The notes beneath the pieces are model-generated. The model was given only the letters and a program-made list of their open reading frames with translations, had not been told where the DNA came from and searched no databases. Of a DNA stretch of 34,482 nt, positions 23,572-31,865 are shown one piece after another. How positions within the stretch are numbered: position 1 is the first letter of the stretch; each line of letters starts with the position of its first letter. The position numbers and the translations under genes are program-made. The DNA comes from Paracoccaceae bacterium (GTDB lineage Bacteria > Pseudomonadota > Alphaproteobacteria > Rhodobacterales > Rhodobacteraceae): assembly GCA_023260935.1 (NCBI GenBank), contig JALQTL010000371.1, positions 1-34,482 on the forward strand, given 5' to 3'.

Positions 23572-24891
23572 TCAGGCCTTCACCACCTTGTCCATCGGCA
23601 GGCCAAGCCGGCCAAAGACATTGCGTGTGTCGATGATCAGCGCCGCATGGCTGGCCATGGCCGCATAATCCAGACCGTCATGATCGGTTGAAATCAGCAC
23701 CGCTTCAAAGCCTTGCAGGCTGGCCGCATCCAGCGGCACCGACCGGCGCCCCATCAGCGCACCATAGGCGCGGGTGCGGGGGATCTGGGGAACGAAGGGA
23801 TCGTGATAATCCGCCCGGCCACCCCGTTCCTCGATCAGTTCGATCAGGCGCAGCGACGGGCTTTCACGAATATCGGGCACGTTCTTCTTGTAGGCCAGCC
23901 CCACGACCAGCACCCGTGACCTGCTGAGCGCGCGGCCAAGGCGCCTGTCCAGTGCCTCGGCCAGACGGTTGACCACATGGCGCGGCATGGCGGAATTGAT
24001 CTCTCCCGCCAGTTCGATGAAGCGCGTGGTCAGATCGTATTCGCGCGATTTCCACGTCAGGTAAAAGGGATCGATCGGGATGCAGTGCCCGCCCAGCCCG
24101 GGCCCGGGATAGAAGGGCATATAGCCAAAGGGCTTGGTCTTGGCGGCTTCGATCACTTCCCAGATATCAATGCCCATGGCGTCGTAGATCACCTTCAACT
24201 CGTTCACCAGAGCGATGTTGACGGCGCGAAAGACGTTTTCGGTGATCTTCACCGCCTCGGCCGTGGCGGGGGTGGAAACCGGCACCACACGCGCCACCAC
24301 GGCGCTGTAGAACGCCTCGATCAGGGCCGTGGCGCGTGGGCCGTCACCGGCCACCACCTTGGGGATGCTGGCGGTATCGAAAGCGCGGTTGCCGGGGTCT
24401 TCCCGTTCGGGCGAAAAGCCAAGGAAGAAATCCTGCCCCGACCGCAACCCGCCGCGTTCCAGCACCGCCTTTACCGGCCCATCGGTCGTGCCGGGATAGG
24501 TGGTGCTTTCCAGCACGATCACCTGATCGGGGCGCAGAGTGGCGGCAATGTCTTCGCAGGTGCGCAGAACGAAGGAAAGGTCAGGCTCTCGATGCCGGGT
24601 CAGCGGCGTGGGCACGCAGATCACGATCACATCGCATTGGCCCAGACGGGCAAAATCCCCGGTTGCCGCGAACCGGCCCGCCGCAACCTCTGCGGCCAGA
24701 GCGGGCTGTGGCACAGCCTCGATATAACTTTCGCGCGCATCGATCGCGGTGATCTTGGCCGGGTCGGTATCAAACCCCAGAACGGTGAACCCCGCCCGCG
24801 CCGAGGCCACGGCAAGCGGCAAGCCAACATAGCCCAGCCCGATGACGCCCACTTGTGCGCGCCGCGCGGTGATCTTTTCCAGAAGTGTCAT
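23572..24891 (-). CDS. UDP-N-acetylhexosamine-type nucleotide-sugar 6-dehydrogenase (WbpA/TviB-like)
   Basis: A 439-residue NAD-dependent enzyme that oxidises the C6 hydroxyl of a UDP-sugar to the uronic acid. The Rossmann loop is VGVIGLGYVGLPLA (residues 14-27), and the catalytic cysteine is C270 in GLGGHCIPIDPFYLTWK, the wording typical of WbpA/TviB-type UDP-GlcNAc/GalNAc dehydrogenases rather than UDP-glucose dehydrogenase. A C-terminal NDP-sugar domain follows (VLVVGLAYKKNVPDIRESPS). I chose ATG 24891 (MTLLEKITARR) since relatives begin this way; the frame extends to 24948. It is the first gene of the minus-strand operon and is divergent from the GT4 gene. The product would feed acidic aminosugars into a surface glycan. 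Confidence 0.93.
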   Translation of the reverse strand: MTLLEKITARRAQVGVIGLGYVGLPLAVASARAGFTVLGFDTDPAKITAIDARESYIEAVPQPALAAEVAAGRFAATGDFARLGQCDVIVICVPTPLTRHREPDLSFVLRTCEDIAATLRPDQVIVLESTTYPGTTDGPVKAVLERGGLRSGQDFFLGFSPEREDPGNRAFDTASIPKVVAGDGPRATALIEAFYSAVVARVVPVSTPATAEAVKITENVFRAVNIALVNELKVIYDAMGIDIWEVIEAAKTKPFGYMPFYPGPGLGGHCIPIDPFYLTWKSREYDLTTRFIELAGEINSAMPRHVVNRLAEALDRRLGRALSRSRVLVVGLAYKKNVPDIRESPSLRLIELIEERGGRADYHDPFVPQIPRTRAYGALMGRRSVPLDAASLQGFEAVLISTDHDGLDYAAMASHAALIIDTRNVFGRLGLPMDKVVKA

Positions 24892-24996
24892 GCCTTGCCC
24901 AGCGCTGCCTCGTGCTGTGACATGGGGCGCACCGACAAGGCCTGTCAAGCGACGCGCCCGCGTTTCAGCCTTTCGTGAACAGGGTCAAGGCTGCGG

Positions 24997-25025
24997 TTGG
25001 TTCGGCCTTGGCTATGGGCTAGGCT
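24997..25025 (+). promoter_or_regulatory. Candidate promoter for the GT4 glycosyltransferase gene
   Basis: TTGGTT (24997-25002), a 17-nt spacer and TAGGCT (25020-25025) lie 33 nt before the ATG at 25059, in the gap to the divergent dehydrogenase. The same TAGGCT hexamer with a 17-nt spacer occurs upstream of the ABC importer genes at 26958-26986. Confidence 0.4.
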
Positions 25026-25058
25026 TGCCGCACGAACCACAGACCCGGGATTGAAACC

Positions 25059-26177
25059 ATGGCGCGACCGGCGCGGCGCATCGCCTTTTACGCCCCGCTG
25101 AAGGCGCCAGATCATCCGGTGCCTTCGGGTGACAGGCTGATGGCGCGCCAGATCTGGGCGGCTCTGGAACAGGCGGGCTACCGGCCAGAACTGGCCTCGA
25201 GCCTGCGCGCCCGGATCGGCGACAGCGACGATTGGGCCGGCTGGGCCGGCCTGCAACAGACCGCAACGGCCGAGCAGGCGCGGATTGCCGCCCGATGGGG
25301 GCGCGACGGGCCGCCGGACCTTTGGTTCAGCTATCACCCCTATTACAAATCTCCCGACCTGATCGGCCCGCCCCTTGCCCGGCGCTTTGGCCTGCCCCTG
25401 ATCACCTGCGAGGCATCGTGGTCAGCCCGGCGCAACGTCGGCATCTGGGCCCAGATGCAGGCACTGGCGCTGGATGCCGTTTGCGCGGCGGCGCTGAACC
25501 TGTGCCTGACCACGCGCGATGCGGCGGGGCTGGCGCTGGCGGCACCACAGGCGCAGCTTTCGGCCTTTCCGCCCTTCATCGACATGACCGCCTTTACCGC
25601 CCCGCCCCGGCCCGAACCGGGCCACATCGTGACCGTGGCGATGATGCGCGCGGGCGACAAACTGGCCAGCTATCGCGCGCTGGCACAGGTGCTGGAACAG
25701 CTTCCCCCGGCGCTTGACTGGCGGCTAAGCATTGCAGGCGGCGGGCAGGCCGAGGCCGAGGTTCGGGCGCTTTTTGCCGGTCTGCCGGCGGGCCGGGTAG
25801 ACTGGTGCGGCGCACTGGACCGCGCCGGTGTGGCGGCGCTCTTGGCGCGCGGCATGGTCTATCTCTGGCCCGGATACGGCGAAGCCTATGGTCTGGCCTA
25901 TCTGGAAGCGCAGGCGGCGGGCCTGCCGGTTGTGGCCTTTCGCACCGCAGGTGTGCCCGAGGTGGTGGCCCCTGAAACCGGCGGCGCGCTGGTGCCCGAA
26001 GGCGATACCGGCGCCATGGCGGCAGCCGTGGCGGCCCTGCTGGCCGACCCGGCCCGCGCCAGCCGGGAAGGGGCCGCCGCCCGGCAACAGGTGGCTGCGC
26101 GCCATTCCTTCACCGCGGCCACGGGCCGTCTGGCAACAATGATCGAATCCATCTGCACCGGCACGAGGCTTTCATGA
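25059..26177 (+). CDS. GT4-family glycosyltransferase
   Basis: A 372-residue cytoplasmic GT-B fold enzyme that would transfer a sugar from a nucleotide donor to a growing glycan. The C-terminal donor domain carries the E-x7-E motif E275/E283 in GEAYGLAYLEAQAAGLPVVAF, then GVPEVV and GALVPEGDTGAMA, classic for GT4. The N-terminal acceptor domain starts RRIAFYAPLKAPDHPVPSGDRLMAR. It overlaps the next gene by 4 nt (ATGA), so both are coupled. The Shine-Dalgarno is weak (GGGA 8 nt upstream). The specific sugar and acceptor are unknown. Confidence 0.9.
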   Translation: MARPARRIAFYAPLKAPDHPVPSGDRLMARQIWAALEQAGYRPELASSLRARIGDSDDWAGWAGLQQTATAEQARIAARWGRDGPPDLWFSYHPYYKSPDLIGPPLARRFGLPLITCEASWSARRNVGIWAQMQALALDAVCAAALNLCLTTRDAAGLALAAPQAQLSAFPPFIDMTAFTAPPRPEPGHIVTVAMMRAGDKLASYRALAQVLEQLPPALDWRLSIAGGGQAEAEVRALFAGLPAGRVDWCGALDRAGVAALLARGMVYLWPGYGEAYGLAYLEAQAAGLPVVAFRTAGVPEVVAPETGGALVPEGDTGAMAAAVAALLADPARASREGAAARQQVAARHSFTAATGRLATMIESICTGTRLS

Positions 26178-26938
26178 CCGCACCCACCCTGCGCAAGACG
26201 CTGGATGACCTTGCCAATCGCGGGCAGCAGGCTGTTCTGTGGTGGCGCGATGACGATGCTGTGCAGCCGACGCCTGATCTGGACCGGCTGCTGGCAACCT
26301 CGGCCCGCTGGCAGGTGCCGGTCACGCTGGCGGTGATCCCCGAACCGACTGGCCCTGCATTGGCAGAGCGTCTGGCCCACAGCCCCGCGGCCAATGTGGC
26401 CGTTCACGGCTGGAATCACCGCAACCATGCCCCGGCGGGAGAGAAAAAGCAGGAACTGGGCAGCCACCGGCCGCAGGTTCAGGTGCTGGCCGAATTGGCG
26501 GCCGGTCTGGCGCGGCTGCATGCCCTGCACGGCGCGCATCTCGTGCCCGTGCTGGTGCCGCCATGGAACCGTATCGCGCCCGCGCTGCTGCCGGCGCTGG
26601 CGCGCTGTGGGTTTCAGGCGCTTTCAGTCTTTGGCCCGGCGCGGCCGGGGCCCATTCCGGCCATCAACACCCATGTCGACCTGATGGATTGGCACGGCAC
26701 AAGGGGCGGCCGGGCAACCGATGATCTGCTGGCCGAACTGGCAAAGGCCATTGCGGCTTCGGTTCAAGTGGCCACGGGGCCAGAGCCACTTGGCATCCTT
26801 TCGCATCATCTGGTGCATGATGCCCGAGCATGGCACTTTCTGGACGTGCTGTTCGATCTGACACGGGATCACCCCGGATGCCGCTGGGTCGGGCTGCCCG
26901 ATCTTTTGCCGCCGAGTGATCGCGCGCTGATACCCTGA
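26174..26938 (+). CDS. Polysaccharide-deacetylase-like protein (CE4 / NodB-type barrel)
   Basis: This 254-residue protein has the CE4 pattern: an early acidic motif WWRDDDAV (D26-D28), the metal motif H78-G-W-N-H82 in VAVHGWNHRNH, VPPWNR as the proline-tryptophan motif, and a late LSHHLVHD with the catalytic histidine. CE4 enzymes remove N- or O-acetyl groups from glycans. No signal peptide is seen, so it would act in the cytoplasm, perhaps on a lipid-linked or nucleotide-linked intermediate. It is translationally coupled to the GT4 gene. Some CE4-like proteins lack deacetylase activity, so the reaction is an inference. Confidence 0.85.
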   Translation: MTAPTLRKTLDDLANRGQQAVLWWRDDDAVQPTPDLDRLLATSARWQVPVTLAVIPEPTGPALAERLAHSPAANVAVHGWNHRNHAPAGEKKQELGSHRPQVQVLAELAAGLARLHALHGAHLVPVLVPPWNRIAPALLPALARCGFQALSVFGPARPGPIPAINTHVDLMDWHGTRGGRATDDLLAELAKAIAASVQVATGPEPLGILSHHLVHDARAWHFLDVLFDLTRDHPGCRWVGLPDLLPPSDRALIP

Positions 26939-26957
26939 AGCGCATGGAACACAGCAA

Positions 26958-26986
26958 TAGACAGCCTTGAATCGCTGGTCTAGGCT
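26958..26986 (+). promoter_or_regulatory. Candidate promoter for the ABC importer operon
   Basis: TAGACA (26958-26963), a 17-nt spacer and TAGGCT (26981-26986) follow the deacetylase stop. The -10 hexamer is identical to that of the candidate at 24997-25025. Strength and use are untested. Confidence 0.4.
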
Positions 26987-27006
26987 TTGCCAACAAAATG
27001 GCGAAG

Positions 27007-27028
27007 GGGGCCAGCCCCCCGGGGCTGG
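27007..27028. repeat. Strong GC hairpin just ahead of the ABC ATPase start, copy 2 of a shared 16-mer
   Basis: CCAGCCCC and GGGGCTGG pair perfectly (8 bp, 2-nt loop, 27011-27028), and the 16-mer GGGGCCAGCCCCCCGG at 27007-27022 is identical to 17931-17946. It lies inside a possible N-terminal extension of the ATPase frame, which argues that the real start is downstream at 27034 or 27049. It could be a terminator, attenuator or dispersed repeat. Confidence 0.5.
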
Positions 27029-27033
27029 GCGCA

Positions 27034-28980
27034 ATGGAACCCGACGCAATGCCGACAGACGGACCGACAGCGGCAACAGATCTGCTGAGGATAGAGGATC
27101 TTCGCGTCTCGTTTCCCTTGCCGGGCGGGCAGCTTGATGCGCTGAAGGGCGTCAGCCTTCGGGTTCTGCCGGGCAAGGTAACGGCGCTTGTCGGGGAATC
27201 CGGTTCCGGCAAATCCGTTCTGGGGCAGGTGGTCATGGGGCTTCAGCCCGAAACGGCCCGCACCTCGGGGCGCATTCTCTTTACCCGGCCTGATGGCGAC
27301 GGCACCCCGCAAGACTTGCTGAAAATGCCGCGTGACGGGCGGCAGATCCGGTCCATCCGGGGCCGTCATATCGGCATGATCTTTCAGGAACCGATGACCT
27401 CGTTTTCACCGCTGCACACGGTGGGCAACCAGATTGCCGAGGTTTTGCAGATTCACGATAGCCTTTCGCCGGCCGAACAACGCGAAAAATCCGAAGCGAT
27501 GCTGTCGCTTGTGGGCTTTGCAGACCCGCGGCGGGTGTTCGACATGTATCCGTTCGAATTGTCGGGTGGCATGCGGCAACGTGCGATGATCGCCATGGCG
27601 CTGATCTGCGGCCCGTCTTTGCTGATTGCCGATGAACCGACAACTGCGCTGGATGTGACGATTCAGGCGCAGATCCTGACGCTCTTGCGCGATCTGCAAC
27701 AGCGGCTGAACATGGCGGTGCTGCTGATCACCCATGATCTGGGGGTTGTGGCGAATGTGGCCGACGAAGTGGTGGTGATCTACCGCGGCCGCATCATGGA
27801 GGCCGGACCGGTTCAGCCGATCTTCCGCAATCCCGGGCATGCCTATCTGAAGGGTCTGATGAACGCCATTCCGCACTTCGGCATGGACCGGGGCGAAAGG
27901 CTGCGACCCTTGCGCGAAATAGCGCTGGACCGCAGCCGCCTGCATGGCGCCATTGGCGCAACGGCACCCGTTGCCCCCGGTTCAACCGGGGTGCAGGTTG
28001 ACGGGGCGCCGGTGCTGCTGTCGGTACGCAATCTGCGCAAGACCTTTGAGACCCGCCAGCAGCAATGGCGCATCGGCTCAAAGGAACAGGCACAGGCGCC
28101 GGCCGTGGATGGCGTCAGCTTCGACATCCGCCGCGGCGAATGTCTGGGCCTTGTGGGCGAAAGCGGCTGCGGCAAGACCACTGTAAGCAAGATTCTGATG
28201 CGGGCCATCACGCCGGATGACGGATCTGTCGTCTTTGACGATGGTACCGGGCCGGTGGATGTGCTGAAAGCCGAAGGGGCCGCGCTGCAAAAGCTGCGCC
28301 AGCGGATCCAGATGGTGTTCCAAGACCCGGTTTCATCGCTGTCGCCGCGGATGACCGTGGGCAATATCCTTGCCGAACCGATGGAAATTCACGGCATCGG
28401 CAATGCCGAAAGCCGGCGTGCCAGCACATCCGCCCTGCTGGAGGCGATCGGGCTGGAACGCAGTGCCAGCACCCGCTATCCGCACAGCTTTTCCGGGGGG
28501 CAGCGGCAGCGTATCGGCATTGCGCGCGCCCTGACGCTGGCCCCCGGGCTGGTCATCTGCGACGAACCCGTTTCGGCGCTGGATGCTTCGGTTCAGGCGC
28601 AGATCCTGAACATGCTGAAGGATCTTCAACGCGATCTGGGGCTGACCTATCTTTTCATCTCACACAACCTTGCGGTTGTCGACTACATGGCAGACCGGGT
28701 GGCCGTGATGTGGCGCGGCCGGATCGTGGAACTTGCCCCGCGGGAACGGCTGATGCAGGCGCCCGTCCACCCCTATACAAAGGCGCTGCTGGCCGCCGTG
28801 CCCCACCCCGATCCGGCAAGGTCGCTTGATTTTGCCACTGTCGGCCGGTCCAGCAGCGAAAGCAGCGCCGAGTGGCCCCGCGCATTTCGGGCCGAAAGCG
28901 GCATGGTGCCGCTGGATCTGGGATCGGGGCATTTCGTGCTGGCCGATCCGAAGGCCGATGCGGCAGAGGTGCGGGCATGA
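27034..28980 (+). CDS. ABC importer ATPase with two nucleotide-binding domains (Opp/Dpp/YejF type)
   Basis: A 648-residue fused ATPase for a peptide/oligosaccharide-family importer. Domain 1 has Walker A GESGSGKS (54-61), Q-loop FQEPMTSF, signature LSGGM and Walker B LLIADEPTTALD. Domain 2 has Walker A GESGCGKT (375-382), FQDPVSSLSP, FSGGQRQR and LVICDEPVSALD. Each half ends with an OppD/F-type tail (PGHAYLKGLMNA and HPYTKALLAAVPHP). ATG 27034 or 27049 is favoured over 26998, because the first 12 codons are the hairpin repeat. It powers the two permeases below and overlaps the binding-protein gene by 4 nt. The substrate could be a peptide, an opine or an oligosaccharide. Confidence 0.93.
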   Translation: MEPDAMPTDGPTAATDLLRIEDLRVSFPLPGGQLDALKGVSLRVLPGKVTALVGESGSGKSVLGQVVMGLQPETARTSGRILFTRPDGDGTPQDLLKMPRDGRQIRSIRGRHIGMIFQEPMTSFSPLHTVGNQIAEVLQIHDSLSPAEQREKSEAMLSLVGFADPRRVFDMYPFELSGGMRQRAMIAMALICGPSLLIADEPTTALDVTIQAQILTLLRDLQQRLNMAVLLITHDLGVVANVADEVVVIYRGRIMEAGPVQPIFRNPGHAYLKGLMNAIPHFGMDRGERLRPLREIALDRSRLHGAIGATAPVAPGSTGVQVDGAPVLLSVRNLRKTFETRQQQWRIGSKEQAQAPAVDGVSFDIRRGECLGLVGESGCGKTTVSKILMRAITPDDGSVVFDDGTGPVDVLKAEGAALQKLRQRIQMVFQDPVSSLSPRMTVGNILAEPMEIHGIGNAESRRASTSALLEAIGLERSASTRYPHSFSGGQRQRIGIARALTLAPGLVICDEPVSALDASVQAQILNMLKDLQRDLGLTYLFISHNLAVVDYMADRVAVMWRGRIVELAPRERLMQAPVHPYTKALLAAVPHPDPARSLDFATVGRSSSESSAEWPRAFRAESGMVPLDLGSGHFVLADPKADAAEVRA

Positions 28981-30863
28981 TCACACGGCGGCGCGCAATC
29001 GCAGGGCTGATGGGCAGCTTGGCCCTGCCCCGGATAGCCCGGGCCGAGGCACCCCAGCCGGCCGGCCAGCCCGCGCCCCTTGGCGAAATGACAGACCGGC
29101 TGCCGCTGAACCCCCGGGTGATCGACCTGCCGGGACTGGGCCGAGCCACCGGGCAACAGGGCGGCACGCTGCGCATTCTGGTGGGTGGCCAACGCGATGT
29201 GCGGCTGATTCCGATCTATAGCTATGCCCGTCTGCTGACCTATGGCCCGGATCTTCAGTTGCGCCCCGATATCCTTGCCGGCGTGGATGTGGAAGACGAT
29301 CAGATCTTCACCTTCCACCTGCGCGAAGGCCATCGCTGGTCGGACGGCACGCCGTTCACCGCCGAGGATTTCCGCTATACTTGGGAAGATGTGATTTCCC
29401 ACCCGAAACTGTACAAGAGCGGCCCGCCGCCCGAACTGGTAGCCAGCGGTCAGCCCGCCCGGTTCGAGGTGCTGGATGACCTGACCGTCCGCTACAGCTT
29501 TGTCAGCCCGATGCCGGCTTTTCTGCCAAAGCTCGCCGCGCCATTGCCGACCGTGCTGTTCATGCCCAGCGCCTATCTGAAGCAGTTTCACGCAAGCTAT
29601 GCAGATGAGGCATCGCTGACCCGGCTGGCCGAAGAGCAACGGGTGGATGACTGGCGGCGCCTGCACATCAAGATGTCGCGGTCCATCCGGCCGGAAAACC
29701 CTGACCTGCCGACGCTGGAGGCGTGGCGTCCGCGCACCGCCCCCCCGGCCGAACAGTTCGTGTTTGAACGCAACCCCTATTTCCATCGGGTTGATCAGGC
29801 AGGCACGCAACTACCCTATTTCGACCGGGTGGTGCTGAACGTCGTCTCGTCCGAAATCATTCTGGCGAAGACAGCCACCGGGGAAAGCGATCTTCAGGCT
29901 GCCGGCCTGGCCTTTCCCGATTACACCCTGTTGAAGCGGGCGGAAAAGACCCACCCGCTGCGCGTGGCCCTGTGGCGGAAATCGCAAGGGTCGGCCATGG
30001 CGCTGTTTCCGAACCTCAACTGTGTCGATCCGGTCTGGCGTGACCTGTTCCGCGATGTGCGGATGCGGCGCGCCCTGTCGGTTGCCATCAACCGCGAGGA
30101 AATCAACAAGGCGCTGTTCTTCGGCCTCGGCGTGGAAAGCGCTGATACGGTGATGCCCGATTGCCCGCTGTATCGCCCGGACTACGCCCGGGCCTGGGCG
30201 CAATATGACCCCGATCTGGCCAATGCGCTGCTGGATGAACTCGGCCTGACCGAGCGCGGGTCAGGCGGCATCCGCCGTCTGCCCGATGGCCGTCAGGCGG
30301 GGATCGTGGTGGAGACGGCGGGGGAAAGCACGCTTGAAACCGATATTCTGGAACTGATCCGCGATCACTACCGCGAGGTGGGGCTGGCGCTTTACATCCG
30401 CACCTCTCAGCGCGACGTGTTCCGCAGCCGGGTGCTGGCAGGGCTGGTGCAGCTTTCGGTTTGGCAGGGGCTGGATAACGGCGTGCCCGATGCCCACAGC
30501 TCTCCCGAAGGCTTGGTGCCCACAACCGGTGATCAGCTGCAATGGCCGCTGTGGGGCAGCTGGTATGCGTCGGGCGGGTCGGCGGGTGAAGCGCCCGACA
30601 TGCCCGAAGTGGTGGCCCTGATGGACCTGCTGAAAGCCTGGGGCGACAGCGACGATCCGCAGATGCGTGAAAGGATCTGGCACCAGATTCTTGCCCTGCG
30701 GGCCGATCAGGTGTTTTCGATCGGCACGGTCAACGGCGCCTTGCAACCGCTGGTGCGGTCTGCCCGGCTGGTCAACCTGCCCGAAGAAGCCCTTTACGGC
30801 TTTGAACCCACCAGTTTCCTGGGCGCCTATCTGCCCGATACCTTCTTTTACGCGCAGGTCTAG
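28977..30863 (+). CDS. ABC importer periplasmic solute-binding protein, SBP_bac_5 family
   Basis: This 628-residue periplasmic receptor feeds the importer. It begins MITRRRAIAGLMGSLALP, an N-region with three arginines that resembles a Tat or Sec signal and probably is cut after IARA. The family-5 core is present: DNA-read segments such as FTFHLREGHRWSDGTPFTAEDFRY-like residues (HLREGHRWSDGTPFTAEDF), VRMRRALSVAINREEINKALF, and an LLDELGL segment. At 628 residues it is somewhat longer than typical DppA and close to AgpA-type alpha-galactoside receptors as I recall. The start is fixed by the 4-nt overlap with the ATPase gene (ATGA at 28977). The ligand is unknown; the neighbouring glycan genes make an oligosaccharide or glycopeptide plausible. 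Confidence 0.93.
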   Translation: MITRRRAIAGLMGSLALPRIARAEAPQPAGQPAPLGEMTDRLPLNPRVIDLPGLGRATGQQGGTLRILVGGQRDVRLIPIYSYARLLTYGPDLQLRPDILAGVDVEDDQIFTFHLREGHRWSDGTPFTAEDFRYTWEDVISHPKLYKSGPPPELVASGQPARFEVLDDLTVRYSFVSPMPAFLPKLAAPLPTVLFMPSAYLKQFHASYADEASLTRLAEEQRVDDWRRLHIKMSRSIRPENPDLPTLEAWRPRTAPPAEQFVFERNPYFHRVDQAGTQLPYFDRVVLNVVSSEIILAKTATGESDLQAAGLAFPDYTLLKRAEKTHPLRVALWRKSQGSAMALFPNLNCVDPVWRDLFRDVRMRRALSVAINREEINKALFFGLGVESADTVMPDCPLYRPDYARAWAQYDPDLANALLDELGLTERGSGGIRRLPDGRQAGIVVETAGESTLETDILELIRDHYREVGLALYIRTSQRDVFRSRVLAGLVQLSVWQGLDNGVPDAHSSPEGLVPTTGDQLQWPLWGSWYASGGSAGEAPDMPEVVALMDLLKAWGDSDDPQMRERIWHQILALRADQVFSIGTVNGALQPLVRSARLVNLPEEALYGFEPTSFLGAYLPDTFFYAQV

Positions 30864-30866
30864 GCG

Positions 30867-31865
30867 ATGGCGGCTTACATCCTTCGGCGCATCCTGACGA
30901 TGATCCCGACGCTTTTCCTGATATCGATTCTGGTGTTCGTGATCATCGAACTGCCGCCGGGTGACTATTTCGAAAGCTATGTCGCCGAACTGAAAGCGCT
31001 TGGCGAACAGGCCGATCTGGCTGAGATCGAGATGCTGCGTGAAAGATACGGCTTCGACCAGCCCCAATACATCCGGTATCTGCATTGGGTGGGGGGCATG
31101 TTTCATGGCGATTTCGGCTATAGCTTCGCCTATCGGCTGCCGGTCAGCGAGGTGGTGGGCGACAGGCTGTGGCTGACCTTCGTGCTGTCCTTCCTGACCA
31201 TCCTTTTCACCTGGATCGTGGCCTTCCCCATCGGCATCTATTCGGCCACGCATCAATACAGCTGGGGTGATTACGGGCTGACCTTCCTTGGCCTGATCGG
31301 CCTTGCGGTTCCCAATTTCATGCTGGCGCTTCTGATGATGTATTTCGCGAATATCTGGTTTGGCCTGTCGATCGGAAACCTGATGGACAGCACCTATCTG
31401 GATCAGCCGATGAGTTGGGCAAAGGCCCAGTCCATCCTGTCGCATATCTGGATTCCGGTGATCATCATTGGCATGGCCGGGACGGCAGGCATGGTACGGC
31501 GCCTGCGCGCAAACCTGCTGGACGAGTTGCAAAAGCAATATGTCATCACCGCCCGCGCCAAGGGGCTGGCCCCCGGCCGGGTGCTGCGCAAATACCCGCT
31601 GCGCATGGCCCTGAACTTCTTCATCGCCGACATCGGCTCGATCCTGCCGGCCATGATCTCGGGCGCCGAGGTCACGGCCATCGTGCTGTCGCTGGAAACG
31701 ACCGGGCCCATGCTGATCCGGGCCCTGCAAAGCCAGGACATGTATCTGGCCGGGTCGTTCCTGATGTTTCTGGCGGTGCTGACAGTGGTGGGGGTGCTGG
31801 TCTCTGACATCGCGCTGGCGCTGCTTGATCCGCGCATCCGGCTGGGCCGGGGGAATGCCAAATGA
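30867..31865 (+). CDS. ABC importer permease 1 (DppB/OppB type)
   Basis: A 332-residue inner-membrane subunit. The N-terminus MAAYILRRILTMIPTLFLIS is the DppB-type first helix, followed by a periplasmic segment that includes LRERYGFDQPQYIRYLHWV and FGYSFAYRLPV. About six helices and the cytoplasmic EAA-like coupling region (YVITARAKGLAPGRVLRKYPLR) follow. It begins 3 nt after the receptor stop and overlaps permease 2 by 4 nt, so it lies in the same operon. It would pair with permease 2 and the double ATPase. Confidence 0.94.
   Translation: MAAYILRRILTMIPTLFLISILVFVIIELPPGDYFESYVAELKALGEQADLAEIEMLRERYGFDQPQYIRYLHWVGGMFHGDFGYSFAYRLPVSEVVGDRLWLTFVLSFLTILFTWIVAFPIGIYSATHQYSWGDYGLTFLGLIGLAVPNFMLALLMMYFANIWFGLSIGNLMDSTYLDQPMSWAKAQSILSHIWIPVIIIGMAGTAGMVRRLRANLLDELQKQYVITARAKGLAPGRVLRKYPLRMALNFFIADIGSILPAMISGAEVTAIVLSLETTGPMLIRALQSQDMYLAGSFLMFLAVLTVVGVLVSDIALALLDPRIRLGRGNAK

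Noticed and set aside
30261..31730. 489-codon minus-strand frame
   Set aside because: Antisense to the receptor and permease genes; Gln/His/Arg-rich shadow with no motif.
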